Notes under the pieces: model-generated
Database searches by the model: none
Told to the model about the DNA's origin: nothing
The model's input: only the letters and a program-made list of their open reading frames with translations
Shown: positions 1 to 11,174 of the stretch, one piece after another
Position numbering within the stretch: position 1 is the stretch's first letter
Layout of the letters: each line of letters opens with the position of its first letter
Assembly: GCF_013141725.1 (NCBI RefSeq)
Contig: NZ_WHNZ01000018.1
Coordinates: 1-64,000, forward strand
DNA length: 64,000 bases
Reading direction: 5' to 3'
Source of the DNA: Paenibacillus planticolens
GTDB lineage: Bacteria; Bacillota; Bacilli; Paenibacillales; NBRC-103111
Program-made: the position numbers and the translations under genes

Positions 1-146
1 AGTCGCTTACGCGACAGATTTTGCTGATGTACTTCATCCATTTGTTCAGTTTTCAAAGAGCTTTATTGCGTTACCGTTTAAAGCGTTAATGCATCGCTCT
101 TGCGGTGACAAGAACATATACTATCAGGTTTTAAAACGAATTGCAA
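1..146 (-). promoter_or_regulatory. rRNA-operon-type promoter and leader, reading off the left edge
   Basis: On the minus strand there is a -35 TTGCAA (141-146), a 17-base spacer and a -10 TAGTAT (118-123). They are followed by about 115 bases of non-coding leader. Near position 45 the leader carries the string CTTTGAAAACTGAACAA, which is familiar from just upstream of 16S rRNA genes in Bacillus and Paenibacillus. A 16S rRNA gene probably starts shortly beyond position 1. The promoter elements are read directly; the rRNA assignment is inference. Confidence 0.6.
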
Positions 147-365
147 GCGTCTTTTTGAATACATTTTCTTACAGTTCGAGAAGCCCCGTATTTACTGCAT
201 TTCGGCGCCAATATTCGTTAGTTTACCCACATCGGTTAATCTTACTCGAAGCCATGTAACCGTGAGATAGGAAAAGGACGCTATCGGACATTTGAACTGC
301 CAATAGGTCCTTCATATTAAGCCACACCGGTATTCTGCCGGCATGGCGCATTCCTCTTTTCCTAA
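147..365. other. Gap between ligA and the rrn-type promoter, with a weak hairpin
   Basis: No coding sequence is seen. A hairpin at 321-347 (10 pairs with two G-U, loop about 7) lies just past the ligA stop. On the minus strand it is followed only by a T-poor tail, so it is at best a weak terminator. Confidence 0.4.
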
Positions 366-2444
<2,079 letters not shown>

Positions 2445-4799
2445 CTACACTTTGGTAATCGGGGCGAATTTCGCTAGCAGGCGCTTAAGTCCATTAGGCG
2501 CCGGAAAAGCAATCTGCAGCTCGGTGTCGTCACCCGAGCCTTTCACGGACACAACGGTGCCGACGCCCCACTTGCCATGCGACACTTTGTCGCCGGCTTT
2601 GTAGTCCGGCACCGCGCCGCCTGCGGCAGGCTGCGGAGCCCGGAACGCAGGCGGCCTCGCAGCCGCTGCAGGGCTTGGCGCTGCCGCGCCCGCACTTGGC
2701 CGTCCGAAGGAGGACGGCGTGCCCCAGGCAGACGAGCCGGTGGAACCACGGCTCGCCGAGGAGGCGGCGGCGCTGCCGCCTCCGCTGCTTCCCCACGAGC
2801 TGGTGCGGCCAGCTCGGGAGAAGCCTCCGCCGATGGAACCCCCCATCGAGACTTTCTCCAGGAGTTCCGGCGGAATCTCCTGCAGGAATCGCGATGGCGC
2901 GTTAGCGGCGGTGCGGCCAAAGAGCGTGCGCATGCGCGCGCACGTGAGGAACAGCTCTTCCTCGGCGCGCGTGATGCCCACATAGGCCAAACGGCGCTCC
3001 TCTTCGAGCTCCTCGTTATCCGCAAAAGCCCGGCTGTGCGGGAAGACGCCTTCTTCCATCCCGATGATGAACACAACCGGGAATTCCAGACCTTTGGCGC
3101 TGTGCATCGTCATTAACACGACAGCGTCTTGCTCTTCCTCTGCTTTGTCTTTATCCAAAGAATCGATATCGGCAATAAGCGCCAAATCGGTCAAGAACGA
3201 AATGAGGGACTTGTCCTCGTTGCGTTTCTCGAAGTCCATCGTTACGGACAGGAACTCTTCAATATTTTCGAGACGAGCTTTGGATTCAATCGTATTCTCC
3301 CGCTGCATCTCCACACGGTACTGAGATAACTCCAGCACCTTCTCGGTAAGCTCTGTTACAGATAAGTATTCGACCATCCGGTTCAGATTATCGATCATTT
3401 CACGGAAATCGGCTAATGCGTGCTTGGCCTTCGTATTGATTTCCAGAACATCAATTTCCTCCAGCATAGCAAATAACGAAATGCCCCGGCGTCCCGCCAT
3501 ATCCGCGACCTTATCCATCGTGGTGTCGCCAATGCCCCGTTTCGGTACATTAACGATCCGATTCAAGCTGATATCATCGTTCGGATTGGAGATAAGACGC
3601 AAGTAAGCCAAAATATCTTTGATCTCTTTACGATCATAGAACTTCACGCCGCCAACAATCGTATACGAAATGTCGGATTTAATGAGAATCTCCTCTATCA
3701 CCCGTGATTGCGCATTCGTCCGGTAAAGAATGGCATGATCGGCGAATTTTTTTCCTTTGGACTTGTTTTTGTTAATTTCACTTGTTATGAAATAGCCTTC
3801 TTCATGCTCCGTGTCGGCTTGATACAGCTTGATGCCAGCGCCGCCCTCTTTGTCGGTCCATAAATTTTTGGGCTTACGGCCCGTATTGTTGGCGATGACT
3901 TTATTGGCCGCGTTCAAAATATTCGAGGTGGAGCGATAATTTTGCTCCAAGAGAATAGAAGTGGCGTCTGGGTAATCTTTTTCAAAATTAAGGATATTCG
4001 TAATGTCGGCGCCGCGCCAACGGTAGATGGACTGATCGCTGTCCCCGACGACGCAGATGCGCTTATGTTTGGCAGCAATCATTTGACACAGCATATACTG
4101 CGCCCTATTCGTATCTTGATACTCATCGACGTGAATATATTGAAATTTGTTTTGGTAGTAATCCAGAACCTCTGGTACTTCTTTAAACAAATGAATGGTA
4201 GCCATAATCAGGTCATCGAAATCCAGGGAGTTGTTGCTTCTCAGCTTTTTTTGGTAAAGCGTATAAATTTTTGAGGTCAGTCCGTCGAAGTAGTCGCCGA
4301 TTTTATCTTCAAATTGTTTAGGAGAAATAAGTTCGTTTTTGGCTGTAGAGATCGCCGCTTGAAACGTCTTGGGTTCGTACTTCTTCGTATCGATGTTAAG
4401 TTCCTTGCAGCAGGTTTTGATCACGGAGAGCTGGTCGCCTGAATCCAGAATCGTAAAATTCGAGGTGAAACCGATTCGCGAAATATCTCTGCGCAGCATA
4501 CGCACACACATGGAGTGAAACGTGGAAACCCAGATATCGTTCCCGCTCCCGCCGACCAGTTTGCCTACACGGTCCTGCATCTCACGCGCCGCTTTGTTCG
4601 TAAACGTAAGAGCCAGAATGCTCCATGGCGCCGCTTTGCGGGTGCCTATCAAGTAAGCAATCCGATGCGTGAGCACGCGCGTTTTCCCGCTTCCCGCTCC
4701 AGCCATAATCAAAAGTGGACCGTCAACCGCTTCAACCGCTTTGCGCTGCTGGGGATTCAACCTTTTAATCGCATCTAAGATATTGACTGTCTCGTTCAT
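2445..4799 (-). CDS. pcrA: ATP-dependent DNA helicase PcrA (UvrD/Rep family)
   Basis: A superfamily 1A 3'-5' helicase needed for replication restart, repair and removal of roadblocks. About 784 residues. Walker A GAGSGKT is near residues 34-40; DEYQD (Walker B), QNYRS and [14 protein letters not shown] helicase motifs follow in order. The C terminus has a roughly 80-residue linker rich in Gly, Ser, Ala and Pro, encoded by unusually GC-rich DNA (about 2540-2870). It then has a Tudor-like tail ([20 protein letters not shown]) that in PcrA binds RNA polymerase. The start is the ATG at 4799, seven bases after AGGAAGG. It lies 4 bases after pcrB. Confidence 0.96.
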   Translation of the reverse strand: MNETVNILDAIKRLNPQQRKAVEAVDGPLLIMAGAGSGKTRVLTHRIAYLIGTRKAAPWSILALTFTNKAAREMQDRVGKLVGGSGNDIWVSTFHSMCVRMLRRDISRIGFTSNFTILDSGDQLSVIKTCCKELNIDTKKYEPKTFQAAISTAKNELISPKQFEDKIGDYFDGLTSKIYTLYQKKLRSNNSLDFDDLIMATIHLFKEVPEVLDYYQNKFQYIHVDEYQDTNRAQYMLCQMIAAKHKRICVVGDSDQSIYRWRGADITNILNFEKDYPDATSILLEQNYRSTSNILNAANKVIANNTGRKPKNLWTDKEGGAGIKLYQADTEHEEGYFITSEINKNKSKGKKFADHAILYRTNAQSRVIEEILIKSDISYTIVGGVKFYDRKEIKDILAYLRLISNPNDDISLNRIVNVPKRGIGDTTMDKVADMAGRRGISLFAMLEEIDVLEINTKAKHALADFREMIDNLNRMVEYLSVTELTEKVLELSQYRVEMQRENTIESKARLENIEEFLSVTMDFEKRNEDKSLISFLTDLALIADIDSLDKDKAEEEQDAVVLMTMHSAKGLEFPVVFIIGMEEGVFPHSRAFADNEELEEERRLAYVGITRAEEELFLTCARMRTLFGRTAANAPSRFLQEIPPELLEKVSMGGSIGGGFSRAGRTSSWGSSGGGSAAASSASRGSTGSSAWGTPSSFGRPSAGAAAPSPAAAARPPAFRAPQPAAGGAVPDYKAGDKVSHGKWGVGTVVSVKGSGDDTELQIAFPAPNGLKRLLAKFAPITKV

Positions 4800-4803
4800 T
4801 AAG

Positions 4804-5505
4804 TTACCTTCCTGTTCTATCAAAATTCACGTTCACTGTCTGAAGCGCCTGCTCCAAATCACTATAGATAATGTTGCCCACGACAATGGTGTCTGCGACT
4901 TCCGCCGCTTGCTGCGCTTTGGCCAAGCTGTCGATGCCGCCCCCATAAAATAAACGGGCGTTCTCCAGCACTTGCCGCGTCCGCCGGACCAGCTCCATAT
5001 CCCCGAAGACACCACTGTATTCCAAATATACAATCGGCATATGAAATAACTTGTCCGCCATGCGCGCATAAGCCGCAACATCCTTAGCCTCCAAGTTCGT
5101 TCGAGCTTGCGTCAGTTTGGCAGCCGCAGCCTCGCCATTGAGAATCACGTAGCCTTCGGCTACAATTTCATCCCAGTTCAGCAGCGAGCCATACTCTTTC
5201 AACGCTTCATGGTGATGTCCGACAATCCAATTCGGATCTTCCGCATTCAACACCACCGGTATGAAAAAGAGATCGAATCCAGGTACGATAGCCTCTTGGC
5301 TGGAAATTTCCAGTACACAAGGCAATTCATACTGACGAATCCGGGCCATAAGATCCACCGTGTTATCAAATGTTACGCCTGTTGAACCTCCGACCATAAT
5401 CGCATCCGTTCCCGACTGACAAATAAGGTCCAGCGCCTCATCGGATATGTCCCGATCCGGGTCCAGCTTAAAAACATGTTTCCACTTCCGTATATCGACG
5501 ATCAA
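4804..5505 (-). CDS. pcrB: Heptaprenylglyceryl phosphate synthase PcrB
   Basis: A TIM-barrel prenyltransferase that joins heptaprenyl diphosphate to sn-glycerol-1-phosphate, a bacterial relative of archaeal GGGP synthase. About 233 residues. [12 protein letters not shown] at the N terminus, [39 protein letters not shown] and the phosphate-binding LFYGGGI are all present. A TTG start at 5505 is chosen because GGAGGG lies about 9 bases upstream and the next residues ([11 protein letters not shown]) align with the usual N terminus. First gene of the pcrB-pcrA-ligA operon. Confidence 0.93.
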   Translation of the reverse strand: MIVDIRKWKHVFKLDPDRDISDEALDLICQSGTDAIMVGGSTGVTFDNTVDLMARIRQYELPCVLEISSQEAIVPGFDLFFIPVVLNAEDPNWIVGHHHEALKEYGSLLNWDEIVAEGYVILNGEAAAAKLTQARTNLEAKDVAAYARMADKLFHMPIVYLEYSGVFGDMELVRRTRQVLENARLFYGGGIDSLAKAQQAAEVADTIVVGNIIYSDLEQALQTVNVNFDRTGR

Positions 5506-5551
5506 TTGTTGTTTCCCTCCGATTAGGCGGCAATACTGCCATACTATCAAC

Positions 5552-5580
5552 AGTCTATGCTACGCGTTCGGGTGTGTCAA
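5552..5580 (-). promoter_or_regulatory. Sigma-A promoter of pcrB-pcrA-ligA
   Basis: On the minus strand TTGACA (5575-5580), a 17-base spacer and TAGACT (5552-5557) lie about 47 bases upstream of the pcrB start. The -35 is perfect and the -10 matches 4 of 6 bases. Confidence 0.65.
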
Positions 5581-5585
5581 ATGAC

Positions 5586-5612
5586 AAAAGACGGGCAATT
5601 TGCCCGTCTTTT
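5586..5612 (-). terminator. Intrinsic terminator of the lipoprotein gene
   Basis: A perfect 13-base-pair hairpin (AAAAGACGGGCAA and its complement, 1-base centre) ends in TTTT on either strand. It lies downstream of the leftward lipoprotein gene and just upstream of the pcrB promoter, so it insulates the two units. Confidence 0.8.
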
Positions 5613-5687
5613 CAAAGAATATGCGTGCAGCGTGTGCTGATCTTCACCCAAGCTTGTTTTCCGCCCGAATACGCACAAATGTTCTTG

Positions 5688-6152
5688 TTATTTCACTTCA
5701 ATATTAAGAATTTTCTCGACATTGAGGTTTTTGTGGTCATTTTGCTGAAGCTCCAGTCGAATCTCATGCTTGCCGGCAGCCAAGTTGTTTAGCGTTAACG
5801 GCCCTGTTTTGCCGATCATAGCCTTCTGCTTGCCATCCACATACAGATGCAGATGTCCTTGTCCCTGCACATTCGCCTTATCCATACTCTCGTCGGATAA
5901 TTGGAAATTCGTTGTCTGGTACGTAATCGTGACGTTCCTGCCGTCTACTTTAGAAACTTGTGCGTCAATGGCCGGTTTAGCGCCTGAAGTCACTGTTTTC
6001 ACACTGCTTTCTGCCTTCCCGCCTGCCACTGTCGTCGCTACTTGGGGACCTGCTCCGGTAGTACTAATGACTTCATCTTTAGAACCGCAGGCCGTTGTCA
6101 CTGCTCCAAGTAATATTAAAGTAGCTGCGCCGTAAATCCACGTTTTTTTCAT
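5688..6152 (-). CDS. Putative lipoprotein of unknown function
   Basis: A 154-residue protein with a type II signal peptide: MKKTWIYG, a hydrophobic stretch, then a lipobox ending at Cys22 (AVTTAC), so it should be a membrane-anchored lipoprotein outside the cell. The mature part is hydrophilic. Its C-terminal half (HLHLYVDGKQ, LNNLAAGKHEIRLEL) looks like a small beta-sandwich, as in domains describing increments to ligands, but I do not recognise a named family. The ATG at 6152 is chosen because the signal peptide starts there; an upstream extension lacks one. It stands alone between two terminators. Confidence 0.75.
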   Translation of the reverse strand: MKKTWIYGAATLILLGAVTTACGSKDEVISTTGAGPQVATTVAGGKAESSVKTVTSGAKPAIDAQVSKVDGRNVTITYQTTNFQLSDESMDKANVQGQGHLHLYVDGKQKAMIGKTGPLTLNNLAAGKHEIRLELQQNDHKNLNVEKILNIEVK

Positions 6153-6284
6153 CCGCGTTTGCACCCTTTTCCCATAAGTTTGGACATCCTTGTTCCTTAT
6201 ATATGTGTGACAAGCCGGTTCCATACCATGATTATGAGAAAAGTTGGACAAAATAAATGATTTTACGCTCCGCGCAAGTAAAAG

Positions 6285-6326
6285 ACGAAAAGACAAAGAC
6301 GCCCGAAGCTCTGCGCTGCGGACGTC
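6285..6326 (-). terminator. Terminator of the CotF-like gene
   Basis: On the minus strand an 8-base-pair stem (GACGTCCG with CGGGCGTC, one G-U; 6298-6305 and 6319-6326) is followed by TTTGTCTTTT. It lies 19 bases past the stop of the glutamine-rich coat gene. Confidence 0.6.
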
Positions 6327-6344
6327 CTTTGGGGAGGGAAAGTA

Positions 6345-7130
<786 letters not shown>

Positions 7131-7156
7131 GCTCTTGCACCTCCTCTATGTACGTG

Positions 7157-7381
7157 TTAGTGGGTCATGCCTGATTGCTGCTGAAGCGTGTTAATGAGGA
7201 TACTGGCACTATGGAGACGCTCCTGAGAAAGCTGAGACAAAGTTTGTGCTAGTGATGGACTTTCACAGTTAACCGCTCCTTGTACGCAAAGCTTTGCTAA
7301 TAAATCCTCGTTTTTCAGCGCATCCGCTAGGTACGAGAGTTCTTTACCTGTAATGGTGTGATTCCCTTGATTGTTGTACAT
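7157..7381 (-). CDS. Small CotF-like coat protein
   Basis: A 74-residue protein (MYNNQGNHTITGKELSYLADA onward) with two predicted helices. It resembles the small partner proteins that often accompany CotF-family coat genes (KNEDLLAKLCVQGAVNC). The ATG at 7381 has AGGAGGGT at a good distance; the open frame continues upstream without a plausible start. It precedes the larger glutamine-rich coat gene in what is probably a two-gene unit. Confidence 0.72.
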   Translation of the reverse strand: MYNNQGNHTITGKELSYLADALKNEDLLAKLCVQGAVNCESPSLAQTLSQLSQERLHSASILINTLQQQSGMTH

Positions 7382-7567
7382 GTGAATGTTACCCTCCTTT
7401 CCATTCCTTCCTTGTATGTTTCCCAAAATATTCCGTTTTATGTACAGTTGGTAAAAAAAACCTATTGGAGAGGCAGTGTCACTAGGAGGATTACGAAACA
7501 GGTACGGGATTAGTGTGGAAATCGAAGCATCCAAGCCTAGTCGCAAGTTCCATATTCCACGTCCCAG

Positions 7568-7752
7568 GTTGCACTTTATACAACAATATCACTGCAAATG
7601 GGAGCAAACTGCTTCCCTCATTGTACTTATTACAACCATTTAAGGAGGTTTGTCCCTTAATTGAGGCAATACCGTCCAATACGTTGTATTTCATACAACG
7701 AGCGGGGGCCAATGTGGTAAAAAGCGATGATTTCATTGCACATAATACAACG
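7568..7752. repeat. Interspersed repeat family II, copy 1 (~184 bp)
   Basis: Begins GTTGCACTTTATACAAC and ends in AATACAACG, with internal TTGTACTT...TACAACCATTT and TTGTATTTCATACAACG blocks. The same four blocks in the same order and almost the same spacing occur at 56987-57169. The ends are imperfect inverted repeats of each other. No coding capacity. Confidence 0.7.
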
Positions 7753-7896
7753 TAGCAGCTGTGTGGAAATCTTCATGGCATAAGCAGGAAGATTAGCTGT
7801 CTCTCGGGGTGGAACTGCTGACTACCGAGGAAGAGGCTGTCTATGGAGGGAGTTGCCTTCGACGCTTCTGACTCGGCTAGCCGATGTTAGGTGGCC

Positions 7897-8084
7897 TCGT
7901 TGGACGAAATCCAACGAAAACAACCTCACGAGGCACAAATTCCGCGTTTCATTGGATGAATTCCAACGGCACTCCGTAAATTTTCCCCATAAAGATGCCA
8001 AATGGCACGCCTAATTGGATTTACTCCAATGAAGTCAATATTTTAACCGCCAAATCAGCCTGCTCGTTGGATCCCCTCCAACGA
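7897..8084. repeat. Array of four GTTGGA/TCCAAC hairpins
   Basis: Four short palindromes, each RTTGGA, 4-5 bases, TCCAAY. They are at 7897-7917 (TCGTTGGA/TCCAACGA), 7950-7968, 8014-8030 and 8064-8084 (TCGTTGGA/TCCAACGA). Centre-to-centre spacing is about 52, 63 and 52 bases. Arms are conserved or compensated while loops and linkers differ. The rest of the 7382-8134 gap holds repeat family II and no gene. Confidence 0.6.
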
Positions 8085-8088
8085 AATC

Positions 8089-8129
8089 ATAAAAGGCCCC
8101 GCCACAGCACATGACTGTAGAGGGGCCTT
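8089..8129 (-). terminator. Terminator of the ABC export cluster
   Basis: The stem AAGGCCCC (8093-8100) with GGGGCCTT (8122-8129) is followed on the minus strand by TTTTATG. It lies 6 bases past the DUF4340 gene. Confidence 0.75.
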
Positions 8130-8134
8130 ATCAT

Positions 8135-9067
8135 CTATGAGGCGGGCTGCGCCGGTTTGCCGGCATACGCATCCGCTAATTTCTGAATATCTTCAACCGG
8201 AAGCTGGTAGGACCATTCCCCGCCCTGCTTAGCCAGCCAGACTTGGTCTTGGCTAATCTTACCTTCGTAGACCTCGGTAACGTCTTTGCCATCCACGGAC
8301 AAGCCAAGCTCGACTTTGAACTCGCCGCCTGCCGTCGGCTTCTGAGCCAGCGGCTGCGGCAGCTCCATGCTGTGAAGGAAGACCAGCTCATCCAGCAGAG
8401 GACTCGCATCCGCGCCTTTCAGCTCCTTATCGCCAAGCTTCCAGTTCGCTTCAGCTGCAACTTTGTCCTTGTCTGTTTTGGCAAGTGTCCAGGTCTGACC
8501 TTTCCACGTGACCTTCACGGTCTGCACCTTATCGTTCTCGATTTTGAACGGACTCGTTTGGGCAAAATCCACGGGAGCCTTGCTCAGCGAAGACAGCGTC
8601 TGATCGCTAACTTGATACACAGCCGGAGATCCTTCCACCTGAACGTAGGAAAAGCCTTCTATTGGAAGGGCCGTTCCAACAAGAATTCCCTTCTTGGAGC
8701 CGTCCTTCAGCGTAACTTCATAGGTACCAACAGGCTTATCCAAGCCGTAATTGGCCAGATTGTCCGTTTTCTCCTCCACAACCTTGGTGGAAGTAACCAA
8801 ACCAATCGCATCCAACCACAAATCCACCTGATTCGAATTCAGCGGCGCTGCAGCCGGTTTTTTCATTTCCCAGCCACTGTCTGTGCGGTTCAAATCAATC
8901 TGCTGCTCTTCGGTTTTCAACGAAAGAGACTGTACGTCTTCCTGTTTGAGTGTGAGAAGGGTTTTCGGTTCTTCTTTTTTCTCTTGAAAGAAGTCTTTGC
9001 TCGAAGCGTACCAGAAACCGCCGATACAAATAACCACTAACAGAATCGTAGGAATAAACCGTTTCAT
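8135..9067 (-). CDS. DUF4340 domain protein of an ABC export cluster
   Basis: A 310-residue protein with one N-terminal membrane helix (FIPTILLVVICIGGFWYA) and a large extracytoplasmic domain. The domain begins TLLTLKQEDVQSLSLKTEEQ and has repeated beta segments, as in DUF4340 proteins. Such genes regularly follow GldG-like and ABC-2 permease genes; their biochemical role is not established. The ATG at 9067 follows GGAGGAG and overlaps the stop of the upstream gene in an ATGA, implying translational coupling. Last gene of the four-gene cluster. Confidence 0.85.
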   Translation of the reverse strand: MKRFIPTILLVVICIGGFWYASSKDFFQEKKEEPKTLLTLKQEDVQSLSLKTEEQQIDLNRTDSGWEMKKPAAAPLNSNQVDLWLDAIGLVTSTKVVEEKTDNLANYGLDKPVGTYEVTLKDGSKKGILVGTALPIEGFSYVQVEGSPAVYQVSDQTLSSLSKAPVDFAQTSPFKIENDKVQTVKVTWKGQTWTLAKTDKDKVAAEANWKLGDKELKGADASPLLDELVFLHSMELPQPLAQKPTAGGEFKVELGLSVDGKDVTEVYEGKISQDQVWLAKQGGEWSYQLPVEDIQKLADAYAGKPAQPAS

Positions 9068-10452
9068 CCTCTTCTCCTCCTCCACCAGATTAAGCCGCCG
9101 ATGATTAAGAACAAGAGAGGTAAGAACACGATCGTGACTAAGAAAATCGTATTCGCCTGGCTAGGCGTAATCATCGCCTGCTGGAACGCGTCCCCTTGAC
9201 GAGGGCGGATCGTAATTTGATCCTTCTGCTCCTGCAGCCAGCCAATACTGTTCATGGCAAAATCTTTGTTGCCTTGGTTCTGAATATCTTGATCCAATAC
9301 GAATGTCGAACCACCCAGAATAACGGCCTTCGGCTTGTTATCTTTGTTCGAAATCGCATACCCCAAATTCAGCGGGCCTTTGACATCCGTTGCATCCTGT
9401 TTCGTCTTGGACTGCGCCAGCAAGTTGATATCCGTTTCGCCATAAGCTTTATCCGTCGTCTTCAAGAGCAGGGATTGCGTGTAATCCGGCGCACTCTCAT
9501 CAGCGTTCAAGCTAACCGCCAGCGAAAGCATGGTAACGAGATTATTGCTGGAAAGCTTGTTGGTAATATCATGAGGACCATAGTCCGGAATGATCGTTAA
9601 CGGATCATACAGCGACGTTTGTTTCGGTTCAATCGCAATCGCATGCTGATCCTGGATGCCGTAAGTTTTCATGATCGCATCGATATTTTTCCACTTGGTC
9701 GCCATATCCTTATTAAAGCCCAGCGCCAAGTAGATTTTGCCTTTATCCTTCAAATAAGCCTGGATCAACTCTGCTTCTTTGTCGTTCAGGTCGTTTTGCG
9801 GCCCAAGCAGCATAAGCATCTGCGCATCGTCCGGTATTTTGCCTTCAACGTACAGATTGAGATCCTTCACTGTGTAGTTTGCGGCCTCCAGGCTGCTTTT
9901 CAAAATCGTCATCGCATTAAGCGGATACTCCTGATGACCGGAAAGCAGATAGACCGTGTGCTTCTCCGTGGACGTTAAGCTGGTAATCGCTTGAGTGAAC
10001 TTCTCTTCCCCTGAAAACGTATAAGATCCGTCCTGTTGACCCACGAACAGCTCGTAAAAATTCACGTTCTGTTTCTTGGTGCCCATTTCAAAAACGAGCG
10101 TACCGCCTTGATCAACGCCATATTGCTTAGCCATAGACGGCTGTTTCAGCATATCGTATTCGTCATACGTAATTTTGCCGGTTTGCTTTTTGTACTCCTG
10201 AATCATATCCGTGACTTGCCGTGTTACAAATTCATTGTTATCCCCACTGTTGGTGAAGGCAATGACATGTATGTCTTGGTTCAAGTTTTTGAGCGTCGTT
10301 ACTGTTTGCTCCGATAGCGTGAAGTTCTTGTTTTTCGTCAAATCGACCTGAAAGCCTTTCAGCGAGTGAAGGAAAATGGTCAGAATGATGAAAATACCGA
10401 TCACCGCGATGGATAAAACTGTCGCATTCGTTCCCCGTATCCACTTGTTCAT
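9064..10452 (-). CDS. GldG-family ABC transporter auxiliary protein
   Basis: About 462 residues. One N-terminal membrane helix (about residues 10-32), a large external region resembling the GldG/IFT52-like fold (QDIHVIAFTNSGD, HTVYLLSGHQE, LMLLGPQNDL), then a C-terminal membrane helix ending in WWRRRRG. GldG works with GldF and GldA in Bacteroidetes gliding, but in Firmicutes this arrangement is an ABC exporter-like complex of unknown substrate. The ATG at 10452 has GGAGGTGA upstream; that Shine-Dalgarno overlaps the stop region of the permease gene, so expression is coupled. Confidence 0.85.
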   Translation of the reverse strand: MNKWIRGTNATVLSIAVIGIFIILTIFLHSLKGFQVDLTKNKNFTLSEQTVTTLKNLNQDIHVIAFTNSGDNNEFVTRQVTDMIQEYKKQTGKITYDEYDMLKQPSMAKQYGVDQGGTLVFEMGTKKQNVNFYELFVGQQDGSYTFSGEEKFTQAITSLTSTEKHTVYLLSGHQEYPLNAMTILKSSLEAANYTVKDLNLYVEGKIPDDAQMLMLLGPQNDLNDKEAELIQAYLKDKGKIYLALGFNKDMATKWKNIDAIMKTYGIQDQHAIAIEPKQTSLYDPLTIIPDYGPHDITNKLSSNNLVTMLSLAVSLNADESAPDYTQSLLLKTTDKAYGETDINLLAQSKTKQDATDVKGPLNLGYAISNKDNKPKAVILGGSTFVLDQDIQNQGNKDFAMNSIGWLQEQKDQITIRPRQGDAFQQAMITPSQANTIFLVTIVFLPLLFLIIGGLIWWRRRRG

Positions 10453-10457
10453 CCCGC

Positions 10458-11174
10458 TCACCTCCAACGCTTTCTTTCAAGGACTTGTATGCTTAGAACG
10501 AGAAACACAGCTGTTATTGTGACATAAAAAAGGATGTCGCCGCCATGCAGAACGCCTTTTTGCAGGTTCGACAAATGGCTCGTCAAAGAGAACTGACCGA
10601 CGTAATCCTTCAATTTGCCTGTCATGCTGGAGCTAACCCAATCAAGCAGCCACAGCAGCAGCAAAATCACAAAACCGGTAATGCCGGCAACCATCTGGTT
10701 GTTAGAAAGGCTTGACGCGAATAGGCCGATAGCCATCATCGCACAGCCTAATAAGAACATGCTTAGATAAGACAGCCATAACACCGGTTTATCCATCTCA
10801 CCGAAGGTGGACATGATGAGCGGATAAATCAGGGAAATCGCCACAAGCCCTACCTGCACGATAAAAGCGGACATGTATTTGCCCATCACGATTTCGCCAA
10901 TGCCTGCAGGCGACGTGAGCAGGAGCTCATCCGTGCCTTGACGGAACTCATCGGCGATCAGACGCATCGTCAATAATGGGATAATGAACAGATACACAAA
11001 CGAGGTATTGCCCACAACGGAACGCGCATCAATAATCGGCGGCTGACCGCTGACAAAGTTGATGTAAAAGAAGAAGCTCGACAGCAGCACATAGAAAGCG
11101 AAGGCTACATAAGCAACCGGCGAAAAGAAATACATCTGCAGCTCTTTCGAGCAGATCGCCCAGATTTTACGCAT
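10458..11174 (-). CDS. ABC-2 type permease
   Basis: A 238-residue integral membrane protein with about six hydrophobic segments. It opens IWAICSKELQMYFFSPVAYV, and RLIADEFRQGTDELLLTSP is the cytoplasmic coupling segment typical of ABC-2 permeases next to GldG genes. It should pair with the ATPase encoded just upstream. Its ATG overlaps the last 8 bases of that gene, with GAGGAGG in front. Substrate unknown. Confidence 0.88.
   Translation of the reverse strand: MRKIWAICSKELQMYFFSPVAYVAFAFYVLLSSFFFYINFVSGQPPIIDARSVVGNTSFVYLFIIPLLTMRLIADEFRQGTDELLLTSPAGIGEIVMGKYMSAFIVQVGLVAISLIYPLIMSTFGEMDKPVLWLSYLSMFLLGCAMMAIGLFASSLSNNQMVAGITGFVILLLLWLLDWVSSSMTGKLKDYVGQFSLTSHLSNLQKGVLHGGDILFYVTITAVFLVLSIQVLERKRWR

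Noticed and set aside
2530..3116. Several overlapping open frames on both strands, Arg/Ala/Pro-rich
   Set aside because: They are shadows of the GC-rich PcrA linker; no ribosome sites and no recognisable domains.
7897..8084. Possible CRISPR array
   Set aside because: Repeats are only short palindromes, spacing varies (52-63), linkers are not uniform spacers and no cas gene is near.
8243..9040. 265-codon plus-strand open frame
   Set aside because: Lies entirely antisense to the DUF4340 gene, which has a membrane anchor, ribosome site and operon context.
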